Source of the DNA: Arenicola marina
Taxonomy: Eukaryota > Annelida > Polychaeta > Arenicolidae
Assembly (NCBI GenBank): GCA_964019135.1
Contig: OZ025263.1
Span: 32,900,133-32,964,132, forward strand
Reading direction: 5' to 3'
Length of the DNA: 64,000 bases
The translations under genes and the position numbers were made by a program. Shown here piece after piece: positions 42,701 to 57,700 of the stretch. Positions within the stretch are counted from its first letter, which is position 1, and each line of letters opens with the position of its first letter. Under the pieces are notes generated by a model. That model saw nothing but the letters and a program-made list of their open reading frames with translations, did no database searches and had not been told where the DNA came from.

Positions 42701-45700
42701 ACAACACTATCTGAATCTACGAGCACGGTGACCAGTCAGACCACAACAACACCGACAACTGTGACGGCCACAACCAGTGAGTCGAGCACAAGTAAGTAAT
42801 GTTTATTGATATTCGTTGACTTTATTTATATGCAAACAACTATACGCGCGTCCAATCATTTCTGATGAATTCTACCAGTCTTTGCTTGTAACTTTTTCAT
42901 CGCATTATACTCTTATTTTCATTACTTTCGGTGACGGTTTCCTTGATGGTCGTAACGAAATAATGTTCTCCCCGTGGTAGCACCAAGTACCACCAGTGTG
43001 AGCAGTGCAAGTACCATCTCGGAGAGCACAACAAGTGTGACCACTCCAACAACGGTATCTGAATCCACGAGCACCGTGACCAGTCAGACCACAACAACAC
43101 CAACAACTGTGACGCCCACAACCAGTGAGTCGAGCACAAGTAAGTATCGTCCTAATGGTTTTGGTTGCCTTATAGTTGATGTACGTACGATAATGCTGAA
43201 CAATGTAAGCAACCCCTTAGAAATTAAACTATTCACTGTCTATAACCTGTTATGTGTACATGTGTGCAATATGTCGATATGAATGTGTCGTTAATGATAT
43301 TAACGTTTCCTTCTGCATCGTTACAGAGACAAGAAGGACCCATTTGAAAATTCCACCCAAGTATATTGCGTGTCGACTGTGGCTCTTTACGTATTGATGT
43401 GGGGTGTTTCCCCGGTAATGTTGACACTTATTTTATCCTCTGTGATAAGCTCAAGAAGCGGAAATTGGTGTATTCCGCCCGTGCCGATTTCCTTTCCCCT
43501 ACTATTGTGTTTCTTGTGTTATGTGCTATGTGTTAGTGATCTTTGATGTTTACGTGAACATGTTAACGTTTGCTCCCATCCAGTATTGGCGCCAAGTCCC
43601 GTCGGAGTGAGTGCAACGCACTAAAACCGATGATGCCCGGGATAATGCTCTATGTTGATTGTCCGTGGCTTTTTACATGACGATATTAACATTCATTTTT
43701 CCTCCACAGAAAGTACCATGGACCATGAGTTTGGGCATTCCAGTTCAACACGCACAATGTCGGCAGTAGCCATTTTGATCGCACTGTATTTCTTTCCCCT
43801 GATGTTTGATCTACTGTTTCATTGATGACGTTAATTTCTCCTTATCTCACCATTATAGTACCAAGTACCACCAGTGTGAGCAGTGCAAGCACCATCTCGG
43901 AGAGCACCACAAGTGTAACTACTCCAACAACACTATCTGAATCTACGAGCACGGTGACCAGTCAGACCACAACAACACCGACAACTGTGACGGCCACAAC
44001 CAGTGAGTCTAGCACAAGTAAGTAATGTTTATTGATATTCGTTGACTTTATTTATATGCAAACAACTATACGCGCGTTCAATCATTTCTGATGAATTCTA
44101 CCAGTCTTTGCTTGTACATTTTTCATCGCATTATACTCTTATTTTCATTACTTTCGGTGACGGTTTTCTTGATGTTCGTAACGAAATAATGTTCTCCCCG
44201 TGGTAGTACCAAGTACCACCAGTGTGAGCAGTGCAAGTACCATCTCGGAGAGCACAACAAGTGTGACCACTCCAACAACGGTATCTGAATCCACGAGCAC
44301 CGTGACCAGTCAGACCACAACAACACCAACAACTGTGACGCCCACAACCAGTGAGTCGAGCACAAGTAAGTATCGTCCTAATGGTGTTGGTTGCCTTATA
44401 GTTGATGTACGTACGATAATGCTGAACAATGTAAGCAACCCCTTAGAAATCAAACCATTCACCGTCTATAACCTGTTATGTGTACATGTGTGCAATATGT
44501 CGATATGAATGTGTCGTTAATGATATTAACGTTTCCTTCTGCATCGTTACAGAGACAAGAAGGACCCATTTGAAAATTCCACCCAAGTATATTGCGTGTC
44601 GACTGTGGAATCGTTAATTGCATCGTGTTCTCTTTACGTATTGATGTGGGGTGTTTCCCCGGTAATGTTGACACTTATTTTATCCTCTGTGATAGGGTCA
44701 AGAAGCGGAAATTGGTGTATTCCGCCCGTGCCGATTTCCTTTGGCCTATTATTGTGTATATTGTGTTATGTGCTATGTGCTAGTGATCTTTGATGTTTAC
44801 GTGAACATGTTAACGTTTGCTACCATCCAGTATTGGCGCCAAGTCCCGTCGGAGTGAGTGCAATGCACTAAAACCGATGATGCCCGGGATAATGCTCTAT
44901 GTTGATTGTCCGTGGCTTTTTACATGACGATATTAACATTCATTTTTCCTCCACAGAAAGTACCATGGACCATGAGTTTGGGCATTCCAGTTCAACACGC
45001 ACAATGTCGGCAGTAGCCATTTTGATCGCACTGTATTTCTTTCCCCTGATGTTTGATCTACTGTTTCATTGATGACGTTAATTTCTCCTTATCTCACCAT
45101 TATAGTACCAAGTACCACCAGTGTGAGCAGTGCAAGCACCATCTCGGAGAGCACCACAAGTGTAACTACTCCAACAACACTCTCTGAATCTACGAGCACG
45201 GTGACCAGTCAGACCACAACAACACCGACAACTGTGACGGCCACAACCAGTGAGTCGAGCACAAGTAAGTACATGTCTATTGATATTCGTTGACTTTATT
45301 TATATGCAAACAACTATACGCGCGTCCAATCATTTCTGATGAATTTTACCAGTCTTTGCTTGTAACTTTTTCATCGCATTATACTCTTATTTTCATTACT
45401 TTCGGTGACGGTTTCCTTGATGGTCGTAACGAAATAATGTTCTCCCCTTGGTAGTACCAAGTACCACCAGTGTGAGCAGTGCAAGTACCATCTCGGAGAG
45501 CACAACAAGTGTGACCACTCCAACAACGGTATCTGAATCCACGAGCACCGTGACCAGTCAGACCACAACAACACCAACAACTGTGACGCCCACAACCAGT
45601 GAGTCGAGCACAAGTAAGTATCGTCCCAATGGTGTTGGTTGCCTTATAGTTGATGTACGTACGATAATGCTGAACAATGTAAGCAACCCCCTAGAAATTA

Positions 45701-48700
45701 AACCATTCACCGTCTATAACCTGTTATGTGTACATGTGTGCAATATGTCGATATGAATGTGTCGTTAATGATATTAACGTTTCCTTCTGCATCGTTACAG
45801 AGACAAGAAGAACCCATTTGAAAATTCCACCCGAGTATATTACGTGGCGATTGTGGAATCGTTAATTGCATCGTTTTCTCTTTATGTATTGATGTGGGGT
45901 GTTTCCCCGGTAATGTTGACACTTATTTTATCCTCTGTGATAGGGTCAAGAAGCGGAAATTGGTGTATTCCGCCCGTGCCGATTTCCTTTCCTCTATTGT
46001 TGTGTTTATTGTGTTATGTGCTATGTGCTAATGATCTTTGATGTTTACGTGAACATGTTGACGTTTGCTACCATCCAGTATTGGCGCCAAGTCCCGTCGG
46101 AGTGAGTGCAACGCACTAAAACCGGTGATGCCCCCGATCATGTTCTATGTTGATTGTCCGTGGCTTTTTACATGACGATATTAACATTCATTTTTCCTCC
46201 ACAGAAAGTACCATGGACCATGAGTTTGGGCATTCCAGTTCAACACGTACAATGTCGGCAGTAGCCATTTTGATCGCACTGTATTTCTTTCCCATGATGT
46301 TTGATCTACTGTTTCATTGATGACGTTAATTTCTCCTTATCTCACCATTATAGTACCAAGTACCACAAGTGTGAGCAGTGCAAGCACCATCTCAGAGAGC
46401 ACCACAAGTGTAACTACTCCAACAACACTCTCTGAATCTACGAGCACGGTGACCAGTCAGACCACAACAACACCGACAACTGTGACGGCCACAACCAGTG
46501 AGTCTAGCACAAGTAAGTAATGTTTATTGATATTCGTTGACTTTATTTATATGCAAACAACTATACGCGCGTTTAATCATTTCTGATGAATTCTACCAGT
46601 CTTTGCTTGTACATTTTTCATCGCATTATACTCTTATTTTCATTACTTTCGGTGACGGTTTTCTTGATGTTCGTAACGAAATAATGTTCTCCCCGTGGTA
46701 GTACCAAGTACCACCAGTGTGAGCAGTGCAAGTACCATCTCGGAGAGCACAACAAGTGTGACCACTCCAACAACGGTATCTGAATCCACGAGCACCGTGA
46801 CCAGTCAGACCACAACAACACCAACAACTGTGACGCCCACAACCAGTGAGTCGAGCACAAGTAAGTATCGTCCCAATGGTGTTGGTTGCCTTATAGTTGA
46901 TGTACGTACGATAATGCTGAACAATGTAAGCAACCCCTTAGAAATTAAACCATTCACCGTCTATAACCTGTTATGTGTACATGTGTGCAATATGTCGATA
47001 TGAATGTGTCGTTAATGATATTAACGTTTCCTTCTGCATCGTTACAGAGACAAGAAGGACCCATTTGAAAATTCCACCCGAGTATATTGCGTGTCGATTG
47101 TGGAATCGTTAATTGCATCGTTTTCTCTTTATGTATTGATGTGGGGTGTTTCCCCGGTAATGTTGACACTTATTTTATCCTCTGTGATAGGGTCAAGAAG
47201 CGGAAATTGGTGTATTCCGCCCGTGCCGATTTCCTTTCCCCTAGTATTGTGTTTATTGCGTTATGTGCTATGTGTTAGTGATCTTTGATGTTTACGTGAA
47301 CATGTTAACGTTTGCTCCCATCCAGTATTGGCGCCAAGTCCCGTCGGAGTGAGTGCAACGCACTAAAACCGGTGATGCCCGGGATAATGTTCTATGTTGA
47401 TTGTCCGTGGCTTTTTACATGACGATATTAACATTAATTTTTCCTCCACAGAAAGTACCATGGACCATGAGTTTGGGCATTCCAGTTCAACACGCACAAT
47501 GTCGGCAGTAGCCATTTTGATCGCACTGTATTTCTTTCCCCTGATGTTTGATCTACTGTTTCATTGATGACGTTAATTTCTCTTTATCTCACCATTATAG
47601 TACCAAGTACCACCAGTGTGAGCAGTGCAAGCACCAACTCGGAGAGCACCACAAGTGTAACTACTCCAACAACACTCTCTGAATCTACGAGCACGGTGAC
47701 CAGTCAGACCACAACAACACCGACAACTGTGACGGCCACAACCAGTGAGTCGAGCACAAGTAAGTAAATGTCTATTGATATTCGTTGACTTTATTTATAT
47801 GCAAACAACTATACGCGCGTCCAATCATTTCTGATGAATTTTACCAGTCTTTGCTTGTAACTTTTTCATCGCATTATACTCTTATTTTCATTACTTTCGG
47901 TGACGGTTTCCTTGATGGTCGTAACGAAATAATGTTCTCCCCGTGGTAGCACCAAGTACCACCAGTGTGAGCAGTGCAAGTACCATCTCGGAGAGCACAA
48001 CAAGTGTGACCACTCCAACAACGGTATCTGAATCCACGAGCACCGTGACCAGTCAGACCACAACAACACCAACAACTGTGACGCCCACAACCAGTGAGTC
48101 GAGCACAAGTAAGTATCGTCCTAATGGTTTTGGCGGCCTTATAGTTGATGTACGTGCGATAATGCTGAACAATGTAAGCAACCCCTTAGAAATTAAACCA
48201 TTCACTGTCTATAACCTGTTATGTGTACATGTGTGCAATATGTCGATATGAATGTGTCGTTAATGATATTAACGTTTCCTTCTGCATCGTTACAGAGACA
48301 AGAAGGACCCATTTGAAAATCCCACCTAAGTATATTGCGTGTCGACTGTGGAATCGTTAATTGCATCGTGTTCTCTTTACGTATTGATGTGGGGTGTTTC
48401 CCCGGTAATGTTGACACTTATTTTATCCTCTGTGATAAGGTCAAGAAGCGGAAATTGGTGTATTCCGCCCGTGCCGACTTCCTTTCCCCTACTATTGTGT
48501 TTCTTGTGTTATGTGCTATGTGTTAGTGATCTTTGATGTTTACGTGAACATGTTAACGTTTGCTCCCATCCAGTGGTGGCGCCAAGTCCCGTCGGAATGA
48601 GTGTAACCCTCGAAAACCGGTGATGCCCGGGATAATGCTCATATGTTGATTGTCCGTGGCTTTTTACATGACGATATTAACATTCATTTTTCCTCCACAG

Positions 48701-51700
48701 AAAGTACCATGGACCATGAGTTTGGGCATTCCAGTTCAACACGCACAATGTCGGCAGTAGCCATTTTGATCGCACTGTATTTCTTTCCCATGATGTTTGA
48801 TCTACTGTTTCATTGATGACGTTAATTTCTCCTTATCTCACCATTATAGTACCAAGTACTACCAGTGTGAGCAGTGCAAGCACCATCTCGGAGAGCACCA
48901 CAAGTGTAACTACTCCAACAACACTCTCTGAATCTACGAGCACGGTGACCAGTCAGACCACAACAACACCGACAACTGTGACGGCCACAACCAGTGAGTC
49001 TAGCACAAGTAAGTAATGTTTATTGATATTCGTTGACTTTATTTATATGCAAACAACTATACGCGCGTTCAATCATTTCTGATGAATTCTACCAGTCTTT
49101 GCTTGTACATTTTTCATCGCATTATACTCTTATTTTCATTACTTTCGGTGACGGTTTTCTTGATGTTCGTAACGAAATAATGTTCTTCCCGTGGTAGTAC
49201 CAAGTACCACCAGTGTGAGCAGTGCAAGTACCATCTCGGAGAGCACAACAAGTGTGACCACTCCAACAACGGTATCTGAATCCACGAGCACCGTGACCAG
49301 TCAGACCACAACAACACCAACAACTGTGACGCCCACAACCAGTGAGTCGAGCACAAGTAAGTATCGTCCTAATGGTGTTGGTTGCCTTATAGTTGATGTA
49401 CGTACGATAATGCTGAACAATGTAAGCAACCCCTTAGAAATCAAACCATTCACCGTCTATAACCTGTTATGTGTACATGTGTGCAATATGTCGATATGAA
49501 TGTGTCGTTAATGATATTAACGTTTCCTTCTGCATCGTTACAGAGACAAGAAGGACCCATTTGAAAATTCCACCCAAGTATATTGCGTGTCGACTGTGGA
49601 ATCGTTAATTGCATCGTGTTCTCTTTACGTATTGATGTGGGGTGTTTCTCCGGTAATGTTGACACTTATTTTATCCTCTGTGATAGGGTCAAGAAGCGGA
49701 AATTGGTGTATTCCGCCCGTGCCGATTTCCTTTGGCCTATTATTGTGTATATTGTGTTATGTGCTATGTGCTAGTGATCTTTGATGTTTACGTGAACATG
49801 TTAACGTTTGCTACCATCCAGTATTGGCGCCAAGTCCCGTCGGAGTGAGTGCAACGCACTAAAACCGATGATGCCCGGGATAATGCTCTATGTTGATTGT
49901 CCGTGGCTTTTTACATGACGATATTAACATTCATTTTTCCTCCACAGAAAGTACCATGGACCATGAGTTTGGGCATTCCAGTTCAACACGCACAATGTCG
50001 GCAGTAGCCATTTTGATCGCACTGTATTTCTTTCCCCTGATGTTTGATCTACTGTTTCATTGATGACGTTAATTTCTCCTTATCTCACCATTATAGTACC
50101 AAGTACCACCAGTGTGAGCAGTGCCAGCACCATCTCGGAGAGCACCACAAGTGTAACTACTCCAACAACACTCTCTGAATCTACGAGCACGGTGACCAGT
50201 CAGACCACAACAACACCGACAACTGTGACGGCCACAACCAGTGAGTCGAGCACAAGTAAGTACATGTCTATTGATATTCGTTGACTTTATTTATATGCAA
50301 ACAACTATACGCGCGTCCAATCATTTCTGATGAATTTTACCAGTCTTTGCTTGTAACTTTTTCATCGCATTATACTCTTATTTTCATTACTTTCGGTGAC
50401 GGTTTCCTTGATGGTCGTAACGAAATAATGTTCTCCCCTTGGTAGTACCAAGTACCACCAGTGTGAGCAGTGCAAGTACCATCTCGGAGAGCACAACAAG
50501 TGTGACCACTCCAACAACGGTATCTGAATCCACGAGCACCGTGACCAGTCAGACCACAACAACACCAACAACTGTGACGCCCACAACCAGTGAGTCGAGC
50601 ACAAGTAAGTATCGTCCCAATGGTGTTGGTTGCCTTATAGTTGATGTACGTACGATAATGCTGAACAATGTAAGCAACCCCTTAGAAATTAAACCATTCA
50701 CCGTCTATAACCTGTTATGTGTACATGTGTGCAATATGTCGATATGAATGTGTCGTTAATGATATTAACGTTTCCTTCTGCATCGTTACAGAGACAAGAA
50801 GAACCCATTTGAAAATTCCACCCGAGTATATTACGTGGCGATTGTGGAATCGTTAATTGCATCGTTTTCTCTTTATGTATTGATGTGGGGTGTTTCCCCG
50901 GTAATGTTGACCCTTATTTTATCCTCTGTGATAGGGTCAAGAAGCGGAAATTGGTGTATTCCGCCCGTGCCGATTTCCTTTCCTCTATTGTTGTGTTTAT
51001 TGTGTTATGTGCTATGTGCTAGTGATCTTTGATGTTTACGTGTACATGTTGACGTTTGCTACCATCCAGTATTGGCGCCAAGTCCCGTCGGAGTGAGTGC
51101 AACGCACTAAAACCGGTGATGCCCGGGATCATGTTCTATGTTGATTGTCCGTGGCTTTTTACATGACGATATTAACATTCATTTTTCCTCCACAGAAAGT
51201 ACCATGGACCATGAGTTTGGGCATTCCAGTTCAACACGTACAATGTCGACAGTAGCCATTTTGATCGCACTGTATTTCTTTCCCATGATGTTTGATCTAC
51301 TGTTTCATTGATGACGTTAATTTCTCCTTATCTCACCATTATAGTACCAAGTACCACCAGTGTGAGCAGTGCAAGCACCATCTCGGAGAGCACCACAAGT
51401 GTAACTACTCCAACAACACTCTCTGAATCTACGAGCACGGTGACCAGTCAGACCACAACAACACCGACAACTGTGACGGCCACAACCAGTGAGTCTAGCA
51501 CAAGTAAGTAATGTTTATTGATATTCGTTGACTTTATTTATATGCAAACAACTATACGCGCGTTTAATCATTTCTGATGAATTCTACCAGTCTTTGCTTG
51601 TACATTTTTCATCGCATTATACTCTTATTTTCATTACTTTCGGTGACGGTTTTCTTGATGTTCGTAACGAAATAATGTTCTCCCCGTGGTAGTACCAAGT

Positions 51701-54700
51701 ACCACCAGTGTGAGCAGTGCAAGTACCATCTCGGAGAGCACAACAAGTGTGACCACTCCAACAACGGTATCTGAATCCACGAGCACCGTGACCAGTCAGA
51801 CCACAACAACACCAACAACTGTGACGCCCACAACCAGTGAGTCGAGCACAAGTAAGTATCGTCCCAATGGTGTTGGTTGCCTTATAGTTGATGTACGTAC
51901 GATAATGCTGAACAATGTAAGCAACCCCTTAGAAATTAAACCATTCACCGTCTATAACCTGTTATGTGTACATGTGTGCAATATGTCGATATGAATGTGT
52001 CGTTAATGATATTAACGTTTCCTTCTGCATCGTTACAGAGACAAGAAGAACCCATTTGAAAATTCCACCCGAGTATATTACGTGGCGATTGTGGAATCGT
52101 TAATTGCATCGTTTTCTCTTTATGTATTGATGTGGGGTGTTTCCCCGGTAATGTTGACACTTATTTTATCCTCTGTGATAGGGTCAAGAAGCGGAAATTG
52201 GTGTATTCCGCCCGTGCCGATTTCCTTTCCTCTATTGTTGTGTTTATTGTGTTATGTGCTATGTGCTAGTGATCTTTGATGTTTACGTGTACATGTTGAC
52301 GTTTGCTACCATCCAGTATTGGCGCCAAGTCCCGTCGGAGTGAGTGCAACGCACTAAAACCGGTGATGCCCGGGATCATGTTCTATGTTGATTGTCCGTG
52401 GCTTTTTACATGACGATATTAACATTCATTTTTCCTCCACAGAAAGTAACATGGACCATGAGTTTGGGCATTCCAGTTCAACACGTACAATGTCGGCAGT
52501 AGCCATTTTGATCGCACTGTATTTCTTTCCCATGATGTTTGATCTACTGTTTCATTGATGACGTTAATTTCTCCTTATCTCACCATTATAGTACCAAGTA
52601 CCACCAGTGTGAGCAGTGCAAGCACCATCTCGGAGAGCACCACAAGTGTAACTACTCCAACAACACTCTCTGAATCTACGAGCACGGTGACCAGTCAGAC
52701 CACAACAACACCGACAACTGTGACGGCCACAACCAGTGAGTCTAGCACAAGTAAGTAATGTTTATTGATATTCGTTGACTTTATTTATATGCAAACAACT
52801 ATACGCGCGTTTAATCATTTCTGATGAATTCTACCAGTCTTTGCTTGTACATTTTTCATCGCATTATACTCTTATTTTCATTACTTTCGGTGACGGTTTT
52901 CTTGATGTTCGTAACGAAATAATGTTCTCCCCGTGGTAGTACCAAGTACCACCAGTGTGAGCAGTGCAAGTACCATCTCGGAGAGCACAACAAGTGTGAC
53001 CACTCCAACAACGGTATCTGAATCCACGAGCACCGTGACCAGTCAGACCACAACAACACCAACAACTGTGACGCCCACAACCAGTGAGTCGAGCACAAGT
53101 AAGTATCGTCCCAATGGTGTTGGTTGCCTTATAGTTGATGTACGTACGATAATGCTGAACAATGTAAGCAACCCCTTAGAAATTAAACCATTCACCGTCT
53201 ATAACCTGTTATGTGTACATGTGTGCAATATGTCGATATGAATGTGTCGTTAATGATATTAACGTTTCCTTCTGCATCGTTACAGAGACAAGAAGGACCC
53301 ATTTGAAAATTCCACCCGAGTATATTGCGTGTCGATTGTGGAATCGTTAATTGCATCGTTTTCTCTTTATGTATTGATGTGGGGTGTTTCCCCGGTAATG
53401 TTGACACTTATTTTATCCTCTGTGATAGGGTCAAGAAGCGGAAATTGGTGTATTCCGCCCGTGCCGATTTCCTTTCCCCTAGTATTGTGTTTATTGCGTT
53501 ATGTGCTATGTGTTAGTGATCTTTGATGTTTACGTGAACATGTTAACGTTTGCTCCCATCCAGTATTGGCGCCAAGTCCCGTCGGAGTGAGTGCAACGCA
53601 CTAAAACCGGTGATGCCCGGGATAATGTTCTATGTTGATTGTCCGTGGCTTTTTACATGACGATATTAACATTAATTTTTCCTCCACAGAAAGTACCATG
53701 GACCATGAGTTTGGGCATTCCAGTTCAACACGCACAATGTCGGCAGTAGCCATTTTGATCGCACTGTATTTCTTTCCCCTGATGTTTGATCTACTGTTTC
53801 ATTGATGACGTTAATTTCTCTTTATCTCACCATTATAGTACCAAGTACCACCAGTGTGAGCAGTGCAAGCACCATCTCGGAGAGCACCACAAGTGTAACT
53901 ACTCCAACAACACTCTCTGAATCTACGAGCACGGTGACCAGTCAGACCACAACAACACCGACAACTGTGACGGCCACAACCAGTGAGTCGAGCACAAGTA
54001 AGTAAATGTCTATTGATATTCGTTGACTTTATTTATATGCAAACAACTATACGCGCGTCCAATCATTTCTGATGAATTTTACCAGTCTTTGCTTGTAACT
54101 TTTTCATCGCATTATACTCTTATTTTCATTACTTTCGGTGACGGTTTCCTTGATGGTCGTAACGAAATAATGTTCTCCCCGTGGTAGCACCAAGTACCAC
54201 CAGTGTGAGCAGTGCAAGTACCATCTCGGAGAGCACAACAAGTGTGACCACTCCAACAACGGTATCTGAATCCACGAGCACCGTGACCAGTCAGACCACA
54301 ACAACACCAACAACTGTGACGCCCACAACCAGTGAGTCGAGCACAAGTAAGTATCGTCCTAATGGTGTTGGTTGCCTTATAGTTGATGTACGTACGATAA
54401 TGCTGAACAATGTAAGCAACCCCTTAGAAATCAAACCATTCACCGTCTATAACCTGTTATGTGTACATGTGTGCAATATGTCGATATGAATGTGTCGTTA
54501 ATGATATTAACGTTTCCTTCTGCATCGTTACAGAGACAAGAAGGACCCATTTGAAAATTCCACCCAAGTATATTGCGTGTCGACTGTGGAATCGTTAATT
54601 GCATCGTGTTCTCTTTACGTATTGATGTGGGGTGTTTCTCCGGTAATGTTGACACTTATTTTATCCTCTGTGATAGGGTCAAGAAGCGGAAATTGGTGTA

Positions 54701-57700
54701 TTCCGCCCGTGCCGATTTCCTTTGGCCTATTATTGTGTATATTGTGTTATGTGCTATGTGCTAGTGATCTTTGATGTTTACGTGAACATGTTAACGTTTG
54801 CTACCATCCAGTATTGGCGCCAAGTCCCGTCGGAGTGAGTGCAACGCACTAAAACCGATGATGCCCGGGATAATGCTCTATGTTGATTGTCCGTGGCTTT
54901 TTACATGACGATATTAACATTCATTTTTCCTCCACAGAAAGTACCATGGACCATGAGTTTGGGCATTCCAGTTCAACACGCACAATGTCGGCAGTAGCCA
55001 TTTTGATCGCACTGTATTTCTTTCCCCTGATGTTTGATCTACTGTTTCATTGATGACGTTAATTTCTCCTTATCTCACCATTATAGTACCAAGTACCACC
55101 AGTGTGAGCAGTGCCAGCACCATCTCGGAGAGCACCACAAGTGTAACTACTCCAACAACACTCTCTGAATCTACGAGCACGGTGACCAGTCAGACCACAA
55201 CAACACCGACAACTGTGACGGCCACAACCAGTGAGTCGAGCACAAGTAAGTACATGTCTATTGATATTCGTTGACTTTATTTATATGCAAACAACTATAC
55301 GCGCGTCCAATCATTTCTGATGAATTTTACCAGTCTTTGCTTGTAACTTTTTCATCGCATTATACTCTTATTTTCATTACTTTCGGTGACGGTTTCCTTG
55401 ATGGTCGTAACGAAATAATGTTCTCCCCTTGGTAGTACCAAGTACCACCAGTGTGAGCAGTGCAAGTACCATCTCGGAGAGCACAACAAGTGTGACCACT
55501 CCAACAACGGTATCTGAATCCACGAGCACCGTGACCAGTCAGACCACAACAACACCAACAACTGTGACGCCCACAACCAGTGAGTCGAGCACAAGTAAGT
55601 ATCGTCCCAATGGTGTTGGTTGCCTTATAGTTGATGTACGTACGATAATGCTGAACAATGTAAGCAACCCCTTAGAAATTAAACCATTCACCGTCTATAA
55701 CCTGTTATGTGTACATGTGTGCAATATGTCGATATGAATGTGTCGTTAATGATATTAACGTTTCCTTCTGCATCGTTACAGAGACAAGAAGAACCCATTT
55801 GAAAATTCCACCCGAGTATATTACGTGGCGATTGTGGAATCGTTAATTGCATCGTTTTCTCTTTATGTATTGATGTGGGGTGTTTCCCCGGTAATGTTGA
55901 CACTTATTTTATCCTCTGTGATAGGGTCAAGAAGCGGAAATTGGTGTATTCCGCCCGTGCCGATTTCCTTTCCTCTATTGTTGTGTTTATTGTGTTATGT
56001 GCTATGTGCTAGTGATCTTTGATGTTTACGTGAACATGTTGACGTTTGCTACCATCCAGTATTGGCGCCAAGTCCCGTCGGAGTGAGTGCAACGCACTAA
56101 AACCGGTGATGCCCGGGATAATGCTATATGTTGATTGTCCGTGGCTTTTTACATGACGATATTAACATTCATTTTTCCTCCACAGAAAGTATCATGGACC
56201 ATGAGTTTGGGCATTCCAGTTCAACACGCACAATGTCGGCAGTAGCCATTTTGATCGCACTGTATTTCTTTCCCATGATGTTTGATCTACTGTTTCATTG
56301 ATGACGTTAATTTCTCCTTATCTCACCATTATAGTACCAAGTACCACCAGTGTGAGCAGTGCAAGCACCATCTCGGAGAGCACCACAAGTGTAACTACTC
56401 CAACAACACTCTCTGAATCTACGAGCACGGTGACCAGTCAGACCACAACAACACCGACAACTGTGACGGCCACAACCAGTGAGTCGAGCACAAGTAAGTA
56501 CATGTCTATTGATATTCGTTGACTTTATTTATATGTAAACAACTATACGCGCGTCCAATCATTTCTGATGAATTTTACCAGTCTTTGCTTGTAACTTTTT
56601 CATCGCATTATACTCTTATTTTCATTACTTTTGGTGACGGTTTCCTTGATGGTCGTAACGAAATAATGTTCTCCCCGTGGTAGTACCAAGTACCACCAGT
56701 GTGAGCAGTGCAAGTACCATCTCGGAGAGCACAACAAGTGTGACCACTCCAACAACGGTATCTGAATCCACGAGCACCGTGACCAGTCAGACCACAACAA
56801 CACCAACAACTGTGTCGCCCACAACCAGTGAGTCGAGCACAAGTAAGTATCGTCCTAATGGTTTTGGTTGCCTTATAGTTGATGTACGTACGATAATGCT
56901 GAACAATGTAAGCAACCCCTTAGAAATTAAACCATTCACTGTCTATAACCTGTTATGTGTACATGTGTGCAATATGTCGATATGAATGTGTCGTTAATGA
57001 TATTAACGTTTCCTTCTGCATCGTTACAGAGACAAGAAGGACCCATTTGAAAATTCCACCCGAGTATATTGCGTGGCGATTGTGGAATCGTTAATTGCAT
57101 CGTTTTCTCTTTATGTATTGATGTGTGGTGTTTCCCCGGTAATGTTGACACTTATTTTATCCTCAGTGATAGGGTCAAGAAGCGGAAATTGGTGTATTCC
57201 GCCCGTGCCGATTTCCTTTCCTCTATTATTGTGTTTATTGTGTTATGTGCTATGTGTTAGTGATCTTTGATGTTTACGTGAACATGTTAACGTTTGCTCC
57301 CATCCAGTATTGGCGCCAAGTCTCGTCGGAGTGAGTGTAACGCACTAAAACCGGTGATGCCCGGGATAATGCTATATGTTGATTGTCCGTGGCTTTTTAC
57401 ATGACGATATTAACATTCATTTTTCCTCCACAGAAAGTACCATGGACCATGAGTTTGGGCATTCCAGTTCAACACGCACAATGTCGGCAGTAGCCATTTT
57501 GATCGCACTGTATTTCTTTCCCCTGGTGTTTGATCTACTGTTTCATTGATGACGTTAATTTCTCCTTATCTCACCATTATAGTACCAAGTACCACCAGTG
57601 TGAGCAGTGCAAGCACCATCTCGGAGAGCACCACAAGTGTAACTACTCCAACAACACTCTCTGAATCTACGAGCACGGTGACCAGTCAGACCACAACAAC

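Larger units (their letters stand above)
45106..55086 (+). repeat. Higher-order duplication, offset ~4,990 bp, with mosaic units
   Basis: Units 36-39 (45106-50096) and 40-43 (50097-55086) correspond, but unit 41 is an inserted 37/36 mosaic and unit 43 is a 38/39 mosaic, so a gain and a loss balance out. Unit 44 starts a further copy at 55087. Confidence 0.86.
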
